A stretch of 64,000 nt of DNA from Sphagnum compactum (lineage: Eukaryota; Bryophyta; Sphagnopsida; Sphagnales). The position numbers and the translations under genes were made by a program. Shown here in pieces: positions 34,384 through 47,000 of this stretch. The notes below the pieces were generated by a model. It was not told the origin of the DNA and did not search any database. It worked only from the letters and a program-made list of their open reading frames with translations. Location of the stretch: positions 14,996,304 through 15,060,303 of the forward strand of contig OZ234496.1 of NCBI GenBank assembly GCA_965153455.1. The letters are read 5' to 3'. Every line of letters begins with the position of its first letter. Within the stretch, counting starts at the first letter, position 1.

Positions 34384-35400
34384 CATGAGTTCTACAAGTT
34401 TTGTAAATCTTAAGTTTTTAAAAAGTGAATGGGCAAAATAGGAATGAAATGTTTGCAACAAATTCTCAAGGTGACTCTCCAAAAGCAATTTTAACAAGGT
34501 TTGCATTGGCAAATTAGTGCGGTGGGTCATATAATGGACCCCTATAGAATGAAGAGCATAGTTGTCATGAATTTGTTTTGTAACACCACACTTGTTGCTT
34601 TGAAATACATTAACACCGTATGCCCCAAAGCATATGAGTTTTTAAACAATTTGGTTTCTTCACAAATCATCACCTATCATTAGAGCCTCCATAATCACCT
34701 TGGTCAAATTATCATTCCTTAATCCTTCAACCACCCAATCCAAAGAAATGAAAATGAAAATCCCTACCCAATTTTATGTTACATGACAATGGATAGGAAC
34801 CAAGATTGGTTATCCACTACAGGAACTTCATCACAACCAAGAGGCACATATCAAACAACCCCCGATATTACCCTACAACCCCCATTATTGCCCTAATTGC
34901 CCTCATAACTTTTTCGATGCATGAATCCTACCATTGTCCAACCAAAGTTATTAGTCCAATTTTTTTGTTGTTTTTCAGGATTGTTAGGAACTCAAACAAA
35001 GGCTTCATTGCTTCATATTCCAACATGGAACATCCTTGCTACAATAGATGCAAGATTGTGTCAAATTACACAACTTTCCTTACTTTTTTTCTTGCCATCC
35101 CTCCTAATTTGGGCAACAACACTTTCATGGCTATGGGAAGCAAACAATTTTTGGTTCTTAGCATGCAAACTTTGGAATAATACCAATCCCCTTTCTTCAT
35201 ATCAATTTCAATATTCTTGTTAGCTTTTTTACAACATGCATGCTTATAAAGAAAAGCCCACTTAGGAGCAAGCAATTTATATTTCCCTTCCAACCCACTA
35301 CAAATCCTACATTTGACAATATGCAAATTATCATGTGACCTTTAGACACAATTATACCCATGGTAGTTTTGCAACCCAAGAATCTTGAAATTTTCTAGTG
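34384..35400 (-). pseudogene. hAT-like transposase relic 1, upstream part
   Basis: Read on the minus strand from about 35330: a CxxC-H zinc-finger-like block (V-K-C-R-I-C ... K-W-A-F-L-Y-K-H), then near 34940-35050 M-L-E-Y-E-A-M-K-P-L-F-E-F-L, and near 34390-34530 T-H-R-T-N-L ... L-E-N-L-L-Q-T-F-H-S-Y-F-A-H-S ... F-T-K-L-V-E-L-M. These follow the order of a plant hAT-like transposase with an N-terminal BED-like finger. Stops and frameshifts are frequent. Its reading is cut at CATGA by the chromovirus and resumes at 29005. Confidence 0.6.
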
Positions 35401-35759
35401 GCATCATACTTATGTTTCTTAACGTTTGACTTGGATTGGAGAGTGAACAAATTTGCCTCAAGGGTGGCTAGAAAAGGTTCATTCAAAAACATTACATATT
35501 CATCATGCTCTAATCTACATCTAAAACATTAGAATTGGAAGGAGAAAAAAGGGGAAGGGAAATTTGAAGAGGACCAATAGATGAAGAAGCTACATTAAGA
35601 TCTAATATGACAAGAAATTGCCTATATTAAGGTTCCTACTTGAAGAAATTTTTTTGAGTTTGTACTTTGTGGGGGTTTTAGTGACATGATGAAATATTTG
35701 ATTCAATAGAAGAGTGTGAGGTAACCTTGACTTCCAATGTAAAAAAACTTGCAACAATA

Positions 35760-36300
35760 AGCAGATAGACTCACATTGTAAGCATACAAACATGATTAAC
35801 TCACAATAGACAAACTCAGCTCACAATGCACATAGATTCAACTCACAACATAGCCTAACGAAACTAGATAGATTGATCGTGATTAATTAACCCAAATTAA
35901 TTGACGTAAACAAATTTGACACAACCAAATCCACATAGACAACCTCAATGCACATTGATCAACACAAAGTTGCATATAGATTTGACACCCACCAACTCCT
36001 AATAGATGTTCAAACTCAACATAGACACTCAAACTTGACACACATCAATTGACACAAAGTTGCACACTGACTTTACGCACACTAACTCCTAGCAAATATT
36101 TAGACTCAACATAGATGCTTAAACTTGATGCACACCAATTGACATAAAATCATAAATAAACTTGCCACTCATGGCCTCTCGGCAAGTGTTCAAACTCAAC
36201 AACGTAAATGCTTAGACTCAACATAGATGTGTAGACCCATCAATGCATTCAAATTTGATGCAAATATATTTGATGCACAAAGACACAATATGAAGAGCCA
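35760..36300. repeat. degenerate ACTCAACATAGATG-type array
   Basis: Repeated words CAACTCACA, CTCAACATAGA, TTGA[CT]ACACA and CAAAGTTGCA appear every 20-45 bp. This is an old, diverged minisatellite without coding potential. Confidence 0.65.
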
Positions 36301-37460
36301 CAAGTAAATTCATTTATGAAATATAGATGGGAAAACAATGTAAAAAAATTCATAGAGGATTGCAAAATGCTAACCCCTCATGGTTGCAATTCATAGGTAC
36401 TTCCTTCTCTTACCATCGTTGACCTACAATCAATTGAATCAATTGAAAATCATAAAAAAAATGTATCAATCACCCAGTATTCATGGAGAACCAATGTAAA
36501 TGCTAGCAAATGGTGTTGTAAATGCCATTGGGATTATTTGAGATAGCCATTGTAATGTGCTATCGATTAATGACAAGCAAATCATAGTGCATTCAAAGCT
36601 TGCAACGGTTGATTATTAATGAAAAGTTAAACCATTCCACACAAAGTTAAAGCCTTACAACAACTTGTCTAGACTTCACACATTATAATGACTTGAAAGA
36701 GTGCCTTGAGGCTTCAATATGCACAACAAAAACAACGAACATAAAAAAACCAAGTACTTCTTCTCGGCAATAGGAGATGTTTGTTCAAACTTGAATGTCA
36801 ATTCTCAACTCACAAGCAAGAAAGATTTGATTGTGAAGTCCTTTGAATATTTGATCGATCATCACCTTCAGGCTCACATTGCAAAACATCAAGTGCATAA
36901 CCTACAAGCTACATTGAAGACCAACTTTGGCAAGTACAAATGGATCTTTACAAAAGTGTGGCGCTGCCATTGCAGTACAAGAGGAGGTCAATTGGCGAGG
37001 AGTGCAAACGAAGAAAAGATTTGTGTCACACTACATGAAACTTGTGGCAATGAAGCTTTACGATTTCTCACAAACAAGTCATTTGGATGGCTTTGAACAT
37101 GACAATTTGACGACACCAATGGCTTTCATACATGCAATTTGGTGATGTTTGTATAGGGTTTAAGGTTTCGACTAGTGATTCTATGGCGTCATATATATAT
37201 TTTTTGATATATAAATTCCTCTTTTTTCCGTTTGTACTAGTAATTTCCCTTTTAAAAAGTAAAAATCGGGCAATAATTTGCAAAAACCAGACAATTTGCA
37301 AATAATATTAATAATAAAGTAATTCCCTTTTTTATTTTTTGAAGTCAAAAATTTGCAATAGAAATTTTGCACCTCCAAAACAAAAAAAAAACACACACAA
37401 ACTGTAATGGAAATTTTTCTTTTTGCTCCAAATGTTAGGCACGTTCATCCATCCGTCCAT
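36301..37460. other. intergenic stretch, no gene supported
   Basis: One plus-strand open frame (36719-37096, 125 codons) has no recognisable domain and mixed composition; it is not called. The rest is AT-rich. Confidence 0.4.
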
Positions 37461-38297
37461 TCATTCATTCATTGGATGACTTTCATTAACTACACATCCA
37501 ACAAGGAGTTGTTTAGGGTTACAGACGCGAGGCACTTTCTTGAGCTCCTTCGCGAGCCGCTCCTTCCTCTCGACAGAAGCGGCGGCATCGTCGCCTCCTC
37601 TGTTGTCGTCGTCTGCAGCGCCATTGCCATCGCCATCCGAGGCTGCTGTCGTCGTCGTCGTCGTCGGATCCGTGCAAGCGTGAAACAAATCCTTGGTGAT
37701 TTGGTTAGCGTAAGTCCAGCAATTGCTATTGAAGATATTGAAGTCAGGGCTAACATGATTCTCCAGAATGTCGAGAATGGTACCAACGGTGATGGGCTTC
37801 CCTTGCACATGAAGCATGAACTTGACCAATGCATTCTCGGGTATATTGCTGCCTCCTGCAGTAGGGTCTTCCATATCTTTCACTCTGATCGCTGCCTTTT
37901 TGTTCTTCCCTCTCCTGCCCACTTTCTCAGCCTTGATGAGAAACGGCCTTGATTCCAGCTTCTTCTTCTTGTCATCATCATCTTCATGTTCGGGTTCAAT
38001 GAGTTCGCCTGATTCTGTGATTCCCGCTTCCCAAGATCTAATTCCTGGACTTCCTGAGCTGAACTCCAGTATCAGAACGTCGTGCAACCCGAAGCGCCGC
38101 CTCACTCTTCCCTCGATGTCGTGGTATTTCACGAACGGCGGTGTCTCGTAACACACTAGCTTTTCCAGTATCACTTCCCAATCCCTCTTGGCTTCTAGAT
38201 CCGGGCTGCATATCTTTGTTCCCTTCTCGTACTCGTGGGCCTGCAGGTAAGCGCTGCTGCAGCATCTCATATTGCTGCCGCTATTTTCTCCTCTCAC
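37461..38297 (-). CDS. uncharacterised protein with N-C-W motif
   Basis: A single uninterrupted frame of 278 residues on the minus strand, with gene-like composition. I do not recognise the family. The N-terminal half contains F-G-L-H-D-V-L-I-L-E-F. An acidic stretch (about residues 102-112) is followed by a basic one (about 124-135). Then comes a predicted globular part, P-E-N-A-L-V-K-F-M-L-H, ending in F-N-S-N-C-W-T-Y-A-N. The last 65 residues are Asp/Thr/Ala-rich, partly from a GTC repeat. A conserved His plus a later Asn-Cys-Trp loosely recalls papain-like LRAT, PPPDE or NlpC/P60 folds, but this is only a resemblance. Start sites at 38297 or 38270 are both possible, and an upstream exon is not excluded. 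Confidence 0.6.
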   Translation of the reverse strand: MRGENSGSNMRCCSSAYLQAHEYEKGTKICSPDLEAKRDWEVILEKLVCYETPPFVKYHDIEGRVRRRFGLHDVLILEFSSGSPGIRSWEAGITESGELIEPEHEDDDDKKKKLESRPFLIKAEKVGRRGKNKKAAIRVKDMEDPTAGGSNIPENALVKFMLHVQGKPITVGTILDILENHVSPDFNIFNSNCWTYANQITKDLFHACTDPTTTTTTAASDGDGNGAADDDNRGGDDAAASVERKERLAKELKKVPRVCNPKQLLVGCVVNESHPMNE

Positions 38298-39016
38298 TAT
38301 TGATCAGTTCCACCCATCAACGAGGAAAACGGTCGGAGTTGGACAACTGCAACATACACTATGGAGGGATGGAGGTGCTCCAGGCAAAATGCTGCTAAAA
38401 AGATCTGTCGATGGCCGAGACTCCGACATGCACAGCTGATTTCCTTCATTGCAATGAGCCCAGGGAAGTAGTACTGAAGTACTTGAATCTTCTTTGATAC
38501 ATGCTGTTGAGTTTTTTTCATGAGCTTCTGCATTTCTCAGTCTGTTTTGTGAAATGCTTTACAGTGAGCGATTATTGCGGTGTGCTGATCCATCCGCCAC
38601 CTGTAGGCGTCTGCCATCGCCACTTCTTCACAGAGCAATAGTGTTTTTTGCTGCACAACCAGGAACGGACACAGGACCACGTATTAACGAAACTGCCACT
38701 CGGACTCTCTTGACTGCTGCAACGACTTCAAGGTTCGCCATCGTAAGGACCTCACGAAACCCTAATTTGTTAAACCCTAATTTTTTATTTTCTTTTTTTT
38801 GGGAGTAAAATAGGTAGTGGCAGGAAATCTGTGTTTTAATAGTCCAAACAAAAGACTTTAATTTTTTCTTCTTCTATTTTCTTAGTTGTTGCCTATCTAG
38901 TTAATTTAAGAACCTTGTTTTTTCCATATTGGAACTAGGTACTACCCTTTTTTTTTATAAAGCTCTGATTTCCTCCTCCTTGTAGTGTTTTATATTGTGC
39001 AATGAATTGTATTCCT

Positions 39017-39345
39017 TTCTTCCTTCTTCTTGTTGAGTTTTAATTGCAAACAAATGCATTGGCATTTTGCCTCATTTTTTCTCTCCTTCTTGTAGTGTTG
39101 TTTACTATTGCAAACAAAACTTTATTGGCAGTTTTACTTATTTTCTCTCCTTCTTGTATTGTTGTTTATCATTGCAAATAAGTTTATTGGCATTTTGCCT
39201 CATTTTTTCTCTCCTTCTTGTAGTGTTGTTTATCATTGCAAACAAAACTTTATTGGCAGTTTTACTTATCTTCTCTCCTTCTTGTAGTGTTGTTTATCAT
39301 TGCAAATAAGTTTATTGGCATTTTACTCAATTCCTCCTTGCAATA
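39017..39345. repeat. 64-bp tandem repeat with alternating variants
   Basis: CTCCTTCTTG starts units at 39083, 39147, 39211 and 39275, exactly 64 bp apart, with diverged units on each side. Odd and even units differ (GGCATTTTGCCTCA versus GGCAGTTTTACTTA), so the true recent period is 128 bp. An open frame at 39067-39309 merely follows the repeat. Confidence 0.9.
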
Positions 39346-40345
39346 GATACGCTGCGGATTTGTTACAAATGTATTTATTATTCATTGGCATATTTGCTTC
39401 AGTGTCCTCATTGTTTGTAGTGTTTAGACTGCTAAAAGCAAGTTATTAGAGAGGATTATGGCCATTTATTTGACTCATTTCATCCTTGTTGTTGTAGTGT
39501 TTTTATTGCAACAAAAGTTGATGAGTGTGGATTTGTTGACAAAGTTTTTTACAATTCATTTTTTTTAAAACAGTGATGGATTATGCTTTTGCAAACTGGT
39601 GAGGACTTGTTGTGACTTTATGTGACACCCAAGAGTAGCTTTGAGAGCATCTTGAGAGCCTCTTCTTTAACCCTCAAAAAGGTGATGATCAGTGGGTGGG
39701 TGGGTGGGTGGATTAGGTTAGCAAAGCAGTGCCACCTTCTCAGTGGTGGTGGGTGTGTATTGCCTGCCACCTTGTGAGAGAGAGAGATGGGGTGGCAAAG
39801 TCTATTGATCTTTTCACCTAACATGATAAAATTTGCATTTGTGTGACCAAGAGAAGAAGAAGAAGAGGCTTTTAGAGCCCTTTGAGTGAGGCCTCTTCAT
39901 TAACCCTGGTATTGGGTACTGCCACCTGTGGATAGTTGGGGTCTACCTATGCCTAAAAAATTATTTTAAAAAATTAATTAATTAATTAATTAAAATAAAA
40001 AATAAAAAATAAAAAAATCGGTCACGAGCACTTTATGTTGGATAACACCCTCAAAGCAAAGGCATTCTTGAAAATAAGTGGCCCTTGGGTTTGCCTTTTT
40101 GGGGGACACTTATTTTGGGGAATAGCCCTCTCCTTAGGGGTTGCCCTTGCACCCATTGAGAGATTTTATTTTTTTTTGAAATTTTAGGATGCTTGATTTT
40201 GGGATTTATATGGGATTTGATGTGTCTTATCTAACTAGGATCCACTACTTGAGATACAAATGTTAAGCTTCAAAAATTTCGACAATCCTATGAAGAGAGT
40301 GTGAATACATCAGTAATATTTAAATGAATATTATTAATAAATTTC

Positions 40346-40401
40346 TAAGGGGAAAAGGTTGTGTGGTTTTCTTAAAGGGGAAAAGGTTGTGTGGTTTTCT
40401 T
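40346..40401. repeat. tandem duplication, 2 x ~28 bp
   Basis: AAGGGGAAAAGGTTGTGTGG..TTCTTA is repeated directly. Confidence 0.9.
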
Positions 40402-41739
40402 AAGGTTGAAAAGAGAGAGGAAAAAATTAGTAAAGTTTATGATGTTATTGGATACCACAATACTTTGGCCAGTTTTATCGTTCATCGTCAAATAGTTAAT
40501 TAATTTTCAAAAGCTTAATTTGACATTCGTTCTTTTATTATTTTATATTCAACAAAGGTTTAGGTCAATAATATTTTTTTTGTCTTTTGGATGGCGCATC
40601 ATTGGCACTCTCCAACCTATGTTCATAAAAATAAGTGACAATTATTTACAAACTATATAACAATTGGTTATAGCACATTCAATTATGTGAAATGCGAGCT
40701 ACAAATCATGTTTGAAATAGTATCTTTTGATAACAAGGATGTTCATAGTTTGAATTTATTTGTGCAATTGAAGTGGAAATTTAACCAACAAAAGTGCTAC
40801 TAGTTTGAAATGTGTGAGGGATATTGTGCAACACCAATGAAATTTAAGATTATATTAATGCAACTTATGCAAAAGATGTGATGGAGATGTTATTACTTAA
40901 TTGAAAAACAAGTAGCCTAAATCTAAAGAATATATCAAAAAAGATATTGTAGTACCTTGAAATTCACAAGGTGCTTTTCTTTCACAATCTATAACCTATG
41001 TCAACCTTTCTATGACAAATTCATCTCTTGATTCTTAATAATCATACTTGATGCCACTACACATGAATCCACAAAACTACATTAAATCTTGTCAATATTA
41101 ATTATGTAGTGAAGTCTCTTGCACTTGCTTTCTAAAGTGAAAAATGTGCACTCCTAAATATACACCACCATGACAATCAAGAAGGGAAAAAAATGATTTA
41201 GCTAGCAATCTCATCCAAAGGGGTTGAACCCCGATCCATTGATGGATTTTCCACGATTGGAATGAAAGGAGGACCTACACAAAAAAACCCACCTTATAAT
41301 CTAAATAACTTCCAAATTTTTAGTTTTAAAATCTATTATGACACAACAAATTTGTTAAACCATCATTTTCTTTTTATCCCCAATGCAACAACTTACAAAA
41401 ACCCAATAACTCCACCCAACCCAATTAGAAATAGGTAACAAAAACATCAAAATGTGATGAATGTGTGATAAATTCATTGCAATGGAAGCCAACCTTGAAT
41501 TACTAGATTTTCCAACCAAAGTGTCTAAATTAGGGCATAGATAAATATTCCAAAATCTTTAAATAAAAACCATACATCTATGCCCACAAATGTTGGCACA
41601 AAACCAACAAGCCCCTTACATACTAGGATGATGGTTATAAAAATAACCACCTATTGTTTTCCATAACATAATTCTCCTTCCCCGGCCCCACTCCCAAATT
41701 GTTGTGTAAAATAAGAAAGTTTTGAACTTGTAAAATTCT

Positions 41740-42850
41740 TAGGCATACATTTTAACCACCAAATCATCAACTAGTTATGGAATGTAAATTGATTTCATAA
41801 TGTTGACTATGGAGAAGGTCCTTTCATCCTCCACGCTGCTTAGGATCATAACAATGGCCCATTCCACAAGTTTGAGATATTCTAACTTCTAACCCACAAT
41901 GGCATTGGAAGCTAAGTGTCCCCACAAGTTTGTTCTTGGGTTATAACCAAGTGGCAAATGTAAGGCACCATGGGAATTTTTCTTCATGGTTATAACAAGA
42001 AAAAGAAGCAATGCTAGATTCAACAAACCAACAACCAAAAAACCATATGTAGATATTACCTTTGGGTGGAAAATTTTAATTTTTAAAACTACCAAATGAT
42101 CAAAGAATGTCACTTTTGCATCAAATGCCTCCCACTATTAAAGATAATTATCCTAGTTGCATTCATTAAGTCATGAATAGGGACTTCAAACCTTTTGTTT
42201 GTAAGATTTTTCCCACCTTCCTATGTTCCATGTGCTTCTTAAGAGTGAAAAAAGTAAACATACACTGATTACAATAAGGCTTCAATTTTCCCAACCAATG
42301 GTGGGCTTGAAAATTTTTGCACAACCAAGTTGCACCTATGTGCCATGCAATGATGCTAGTGATAAATGGGGCATGCTTTTTCACGAGCTACACTATCACC
42401 TCTATCTTCAAACCTTGAAATATAATCACATTATCTACACCAAAGTAGACCAATTTGAATGCCAAATCCCCATCAAGCAATCTCCCAAAAGTGGATAGAA
42501 TTCATCAACATGGCAATGAGGTTGTCAAACCCATCTCCTTTGCAAATTCAAGGGTTAGGTCCCTCCTCCAATTTTCAACCACATAACCATGGATTGAAAT
42601 TTAGCTTTACTTGTTAAAAGTTGTGTCCTAATCACAACTAAGGGGGAAAATTTTGGCCTTTTGAACTTCATATTTGGTAGCTACCAAGGTTATGTTGTGC
42701 ATACAATTTTCCATTCCTCACCCACTAAATCACTCCAATGGAATTTGGGTACCTTTTTAACCTTTAAAAATGCAAAAAAACTTTCCATGCACTCATAGTC
42801 TTTCATTGACTTGCCTTGTTTCAATAAATGAATCACAATAACAAATTAGA
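41740..42850 (-). pseudogene. hAT-like transposase relic 2
   Basis: Read downward on the minus strand: L-L-K-Q-G-K-S-M-K-D-Y-E near 42830, V-E-N-W-R-R near 42580, L-V-Y-F-G-V-D-N near 42450, H-A-P-F-I ... C-N-Q-C-M-F-T-F-F near 42200-42380, and M-I-L-S-S-V-E-D-E-R-T-F-S near 41820. The last resembles the C-terminal dimerisation region of hAT transposases. The blocks parallel relic 1 (28450-29005 plus 34384-35400), so this is a second copy of the same family. Frameshifts and stops throughout. Confidence 0.6.
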
Positions 42851-43049
42851 ATTTTTTTTCCCTACAAGCCCTTTCTACATTCAATACTTAATCAATAATA
42901 GAATCAAGTCATGTAATGCCATATATTTTCTCAATTTCACATATTAACTGTCATAATTGATGTAAAATTATCTTTTTTTGTCCAAGTCTGTCACGAATTC
43001 CAACACCATGGAATTCATTCATATGAATGTTCATCCATAATTTGTAATG

Positions 43050-43290
43050 AACTTGTATTTAACTCCTAATTTAATTTTAGTTCACTCTCAATTAGCTTTT
43101 AGTTAAAATTTAGTTCACTTTTAGTTAAGTCTTAGTTCACTTCTAATTGACTCTTAATTTGTTTTTAGTTAACTTTTAAATCATTTCTAGTTCACTTTGA
43201 ATTCATTTTTTGTTTATTTCTAGTTAATTACTAGTTAACTTTCAATTTTAATTGAGTTTTAATTCACTCATAGTTCACACATGGGTACAC
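43050..43290. repeat. degenerate TTAGTTAACTTCTAGTTCAC-type array
   Basis: AGTTCACTTT/AGTTAACTTT units of about 20-24 bp recur with substitutions. It resembles, in style but not in sequence, the arrays at 10863 and 26960. Confidence 0.75.
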
Positions 43291-43994
43291 ATGGGTGGAC
43301 ATGGGCCACATGTAGGTTGAAAGTTTTTTGAAAATGTACCTTAAGCTAAGTGCCCAATAAATAAAGGTAAAATTTCCCATCACTTTTAGTTTGTTCAACA
43401 TTAGTTTTAGGTATGTCATCTTGATATAACCTTGTTTTGTTTTTGTTTTTTGCAATAAAATCTTGTTGGATTTTTGTTTCACACGTGTCATGTTTTTATT
43501 CTTTTAAAAAAAAAATTCATGATCTAAATTTGGAACTGAGCATGCCCTTGTTTTTTTTTTTGGTTAAGAAATTTTGTAAACTTGGTTGTTTTCGTGCCCA
43601 TGACAAATTTTAAGTCGCCTACATTTCCTTCTCCAACATGTTTATGGAGCCCACCCAACTTGGGCACCAAAAGCTTATCCATTCACTCAACTTATATGTA
43701 GATTTTTTTCATCGTACATGGTGCATTTGGCCATCTTCCCCTATGGCTAGCTCAACCTTGATTACTTGGGTATTCTAGAATTTTTTTTGGATTTGCCATG
43801 AAACCTTTTTATTTTTGGAAGGGCATGCAATAGGGACCATAAGCCCAAGCTCATGAAATTCAAAGCTTGGAATAATTTCATTTGAACTAGGGTTCAATCT
43901 TAATGCAATACACACTGTAAGTTAGACTATATGCAATTATATGCTTGCAAAACCTAATTGCAAGGTTTGAGTCACACACAAAGTGACAATCCCA

Positions 43995-44018
43995 CCCCCC
44001 CCCCCCCCCCTTTTTTTT
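43995..44018. repeat. C16 run followed by T8
   Basis: Homopolymer pair in gene-free DNA. The exact length is likely to be unreliable in sequencing. Confidence 0.9.
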
Positions 44019-47000
44019 AAAGGCAAAATTTGAAATTTGTGGGGTTCTTCATGGGTGCCATGGTATTTAACAAATACCTACAACCACACAACATTAACAA
44101 CCAACAAAAATTATAACAAATGCCTGTAAGAAAAGTGATAGCAACTGAATGAAAAATGATTCAACAATTTTTTGATAAACACCCACTAGTTTTGACAATT
44201 TATGCCTAGCTTTAAAGCATATATGGTAAGGTACGTGGCATACAAAAAGGACAAAATAAATATGCATGCTTGAAAATCAACTCCAGAAACCAAAGCTACA
44301 AAAGGTTACATGTAGGTTATTGATAAACTCAATATACAACAAATTTAAGGGTGCCATTGTAGCTAGAAAACATATTGTAAACCAACTGGCTTAGATTGAA
44401 GGTTAATGGTTGGCCAAATTTCGAACAATTTGATTGCCAACCTATTTGGCTCTTTGTCTATACATTTATAACATGTTGATATCTCTTTGGTAGTCCTTGC
44501 AATTGCATCAAAATAATTAAAATATTAGTTTTTAAATTTTCTCTTAGGTTGAAAGACATCATAAACTCAACAACCTAATAATGTTTAAACAAAGGGTTGT
44601 TGTATAATATTCAAATATTCATAACAAATGCAATATTTAATTATATTTGTGTGTAATACTCAAAATGAACAAGAATAGCCAAAAAAAAACTTGGATTGAA
44701 ACAAAACAAAATTTTACAAATTTAATAATTGAAGTAAAATTATGACATTGTTGAACGGGGATTTCTTTTGTCCTTCCTACATGCCATGTACCTTACCATG
44801 TGGAAAAGCAAACAAGTTGGTGAGTGCGTTTACACTATTGTTTGGCATCACTATAGTACAAGAATAAATAGATATTTATTGTAATGTTTATTTAAAACCA
44901 TATTTTGAATTTTGCCATGGTTTTTGGTTTGCTCCTTAGGAGCCTAAACTAAAAGGTTTCGATGACATGGTATTTAAAGTTTTTGTGCTTTTAGACAAAA
45001 TGATGAACTAGGTTTTCCTATTTTAATTCATAAATTAACAATCCAAAACAACTAACACCAAGTATTTACAAGTAATGGCAACAAAAGAAGGGTTCAATAT
45101 GTTGGATGGAATTACAAAAGGTTGAACTTACCATTATTGCATAGAGTGAACAATCCCTTGCAAATCAAGTTTACAAGATAGCTCAAAACCTAAACCCTAA
45201 AACTTGGAGTTGAATGTGATTGTCAAAATAACAACATAGACTTGATATTAGATTCTTTTAGTACGCCACCATCAAACAACACATCAAGCTACAAAGCTTA
45301 AACCGACATGAAAATTGCCACAAGGTTGGAATGTAAAAGCATATTGATACAAGTTAATGTTACACAATAAGTAGAAACCTAACTTGCTACAAATTGAAAC
45401 AATCACAAACTTACTTCAAAAAATTTGTAATATTGAATTGTGATGATGCTCATGGAACAATCAAACCCTAAACCTTTGGATTTCCCCACCACTCATTAAA
45501 ATAAAATATGCATACACATGCACATGCAAAGAAAAATAAAATTCAAGCAAGATTAAAAGAATCAAGATGTCACATTTGCCTTGGACAAGAAGGCATTTGA
45601 ACAAAGTTTTAATTGGATATTTTTCGATCAAACTCTAAGAACATCAAACACTTGTCAATGATTAATGAAACATAACCAAGTACTTGAAAATCCACGCATA
45701 TATGTAGGGTTCCAAGATTTGTTGCTACCCCTCTCCCCCACCCCTTGCAAACTTGTTATGAATGTAACATGTGTGACAATAAGGAACACAAGGAAGGTAA
45801 ACACATGAGCAATGACCCCAACCCAAAGGCAAAATCCTTGCGACTACAAAAATAGCAAGGGGGGAGAAGAGTTGCAAAAGCAAACAAGAAATTGAAGAAA
45901 CTACATGGATCACAACAAATAGAAAGCCCAAAAGAAGACAATTCGGTCATGATTGAGGGGTGTCAAACTCTTATGCAAATTTTGAAATTGCAATAGTCAA
46001 TGATGGACAATGATTGCCCAATACAAATGTGACAAACCCTAAATAAAAGCTTTGTGTTTTTGGTGATTTTTTTGTCCTTTTTCTCCCTTTATACGATTTG
46101 CAACTTCCATTTGGATTTAGCATTTGAATGAAATTTCATACAAAAAATTTGATTGGTTGAGATGTTAAGTAATAGTTTGATACAAGTTGAATATTAATTA
46201 GTTAAAAACTGGCACCAATTGCACTTGCATAAAACTAAAGCCCAATTGAGTAGTTTACTTTCAAAGCAATGAAAAGGTCATTATTACTACGTTTGATCAA
46301 GCTACCAAATTTCTCATGTGCACATACTAACAAATCACTTGATTTATTTGTGAAAATAATTAATAAACAAGACCCTTGAAACGAAAAAAACAAAAGCAAA
46401 AGGAAAGAACAAAATAATTATATTTTTCTTGAACTTTTGACATAGTTACAAGTTATTTTATTACAAAAATTCGAAATTTTGACAAATAATTTAATTAATA
46501 TCAACCTAGCACAAGTAGTCTAGTGTTTGGAACATTAGGACTTCTTTTTATGAAAAGAATGCAAAGCAAATGAAAGGGATGTCAAGAATTGAAAGTTGAC
46601 TTATCTGTTCACAAGTTGCTCATAGTTTTTTGCTGCCATTTGGGTGGCTTTATAATTAGTTTTGATAACATCATTTGAGTCCATTAACTAACCCTAGGCA
46701 AAGGGTCATTGTATATTCTTCAGTCCTTTTTGTCATGTTTTTGTTGCAAATAAAAGATATTGGCTTAAATGACTATCTCAAAGACATTCCATAAGAGTGG
46801 CTTCTTGAATGACCAAAGAAAGGAAGGTGGGTCAGATCCTTGTTGAAATCAAAGCTTTCACTTAATTGAACAAGACGACGCAACAAAAGTGGCCTTGTAA
46901 AGATATGTCCACAAAAGTATAAAGCTTACCATAACGCACCAGCAGAGAATTTCTAATGTCTCTGGAGAGCACATTACCGAGCAGAACTTTTCCTCTGCAA

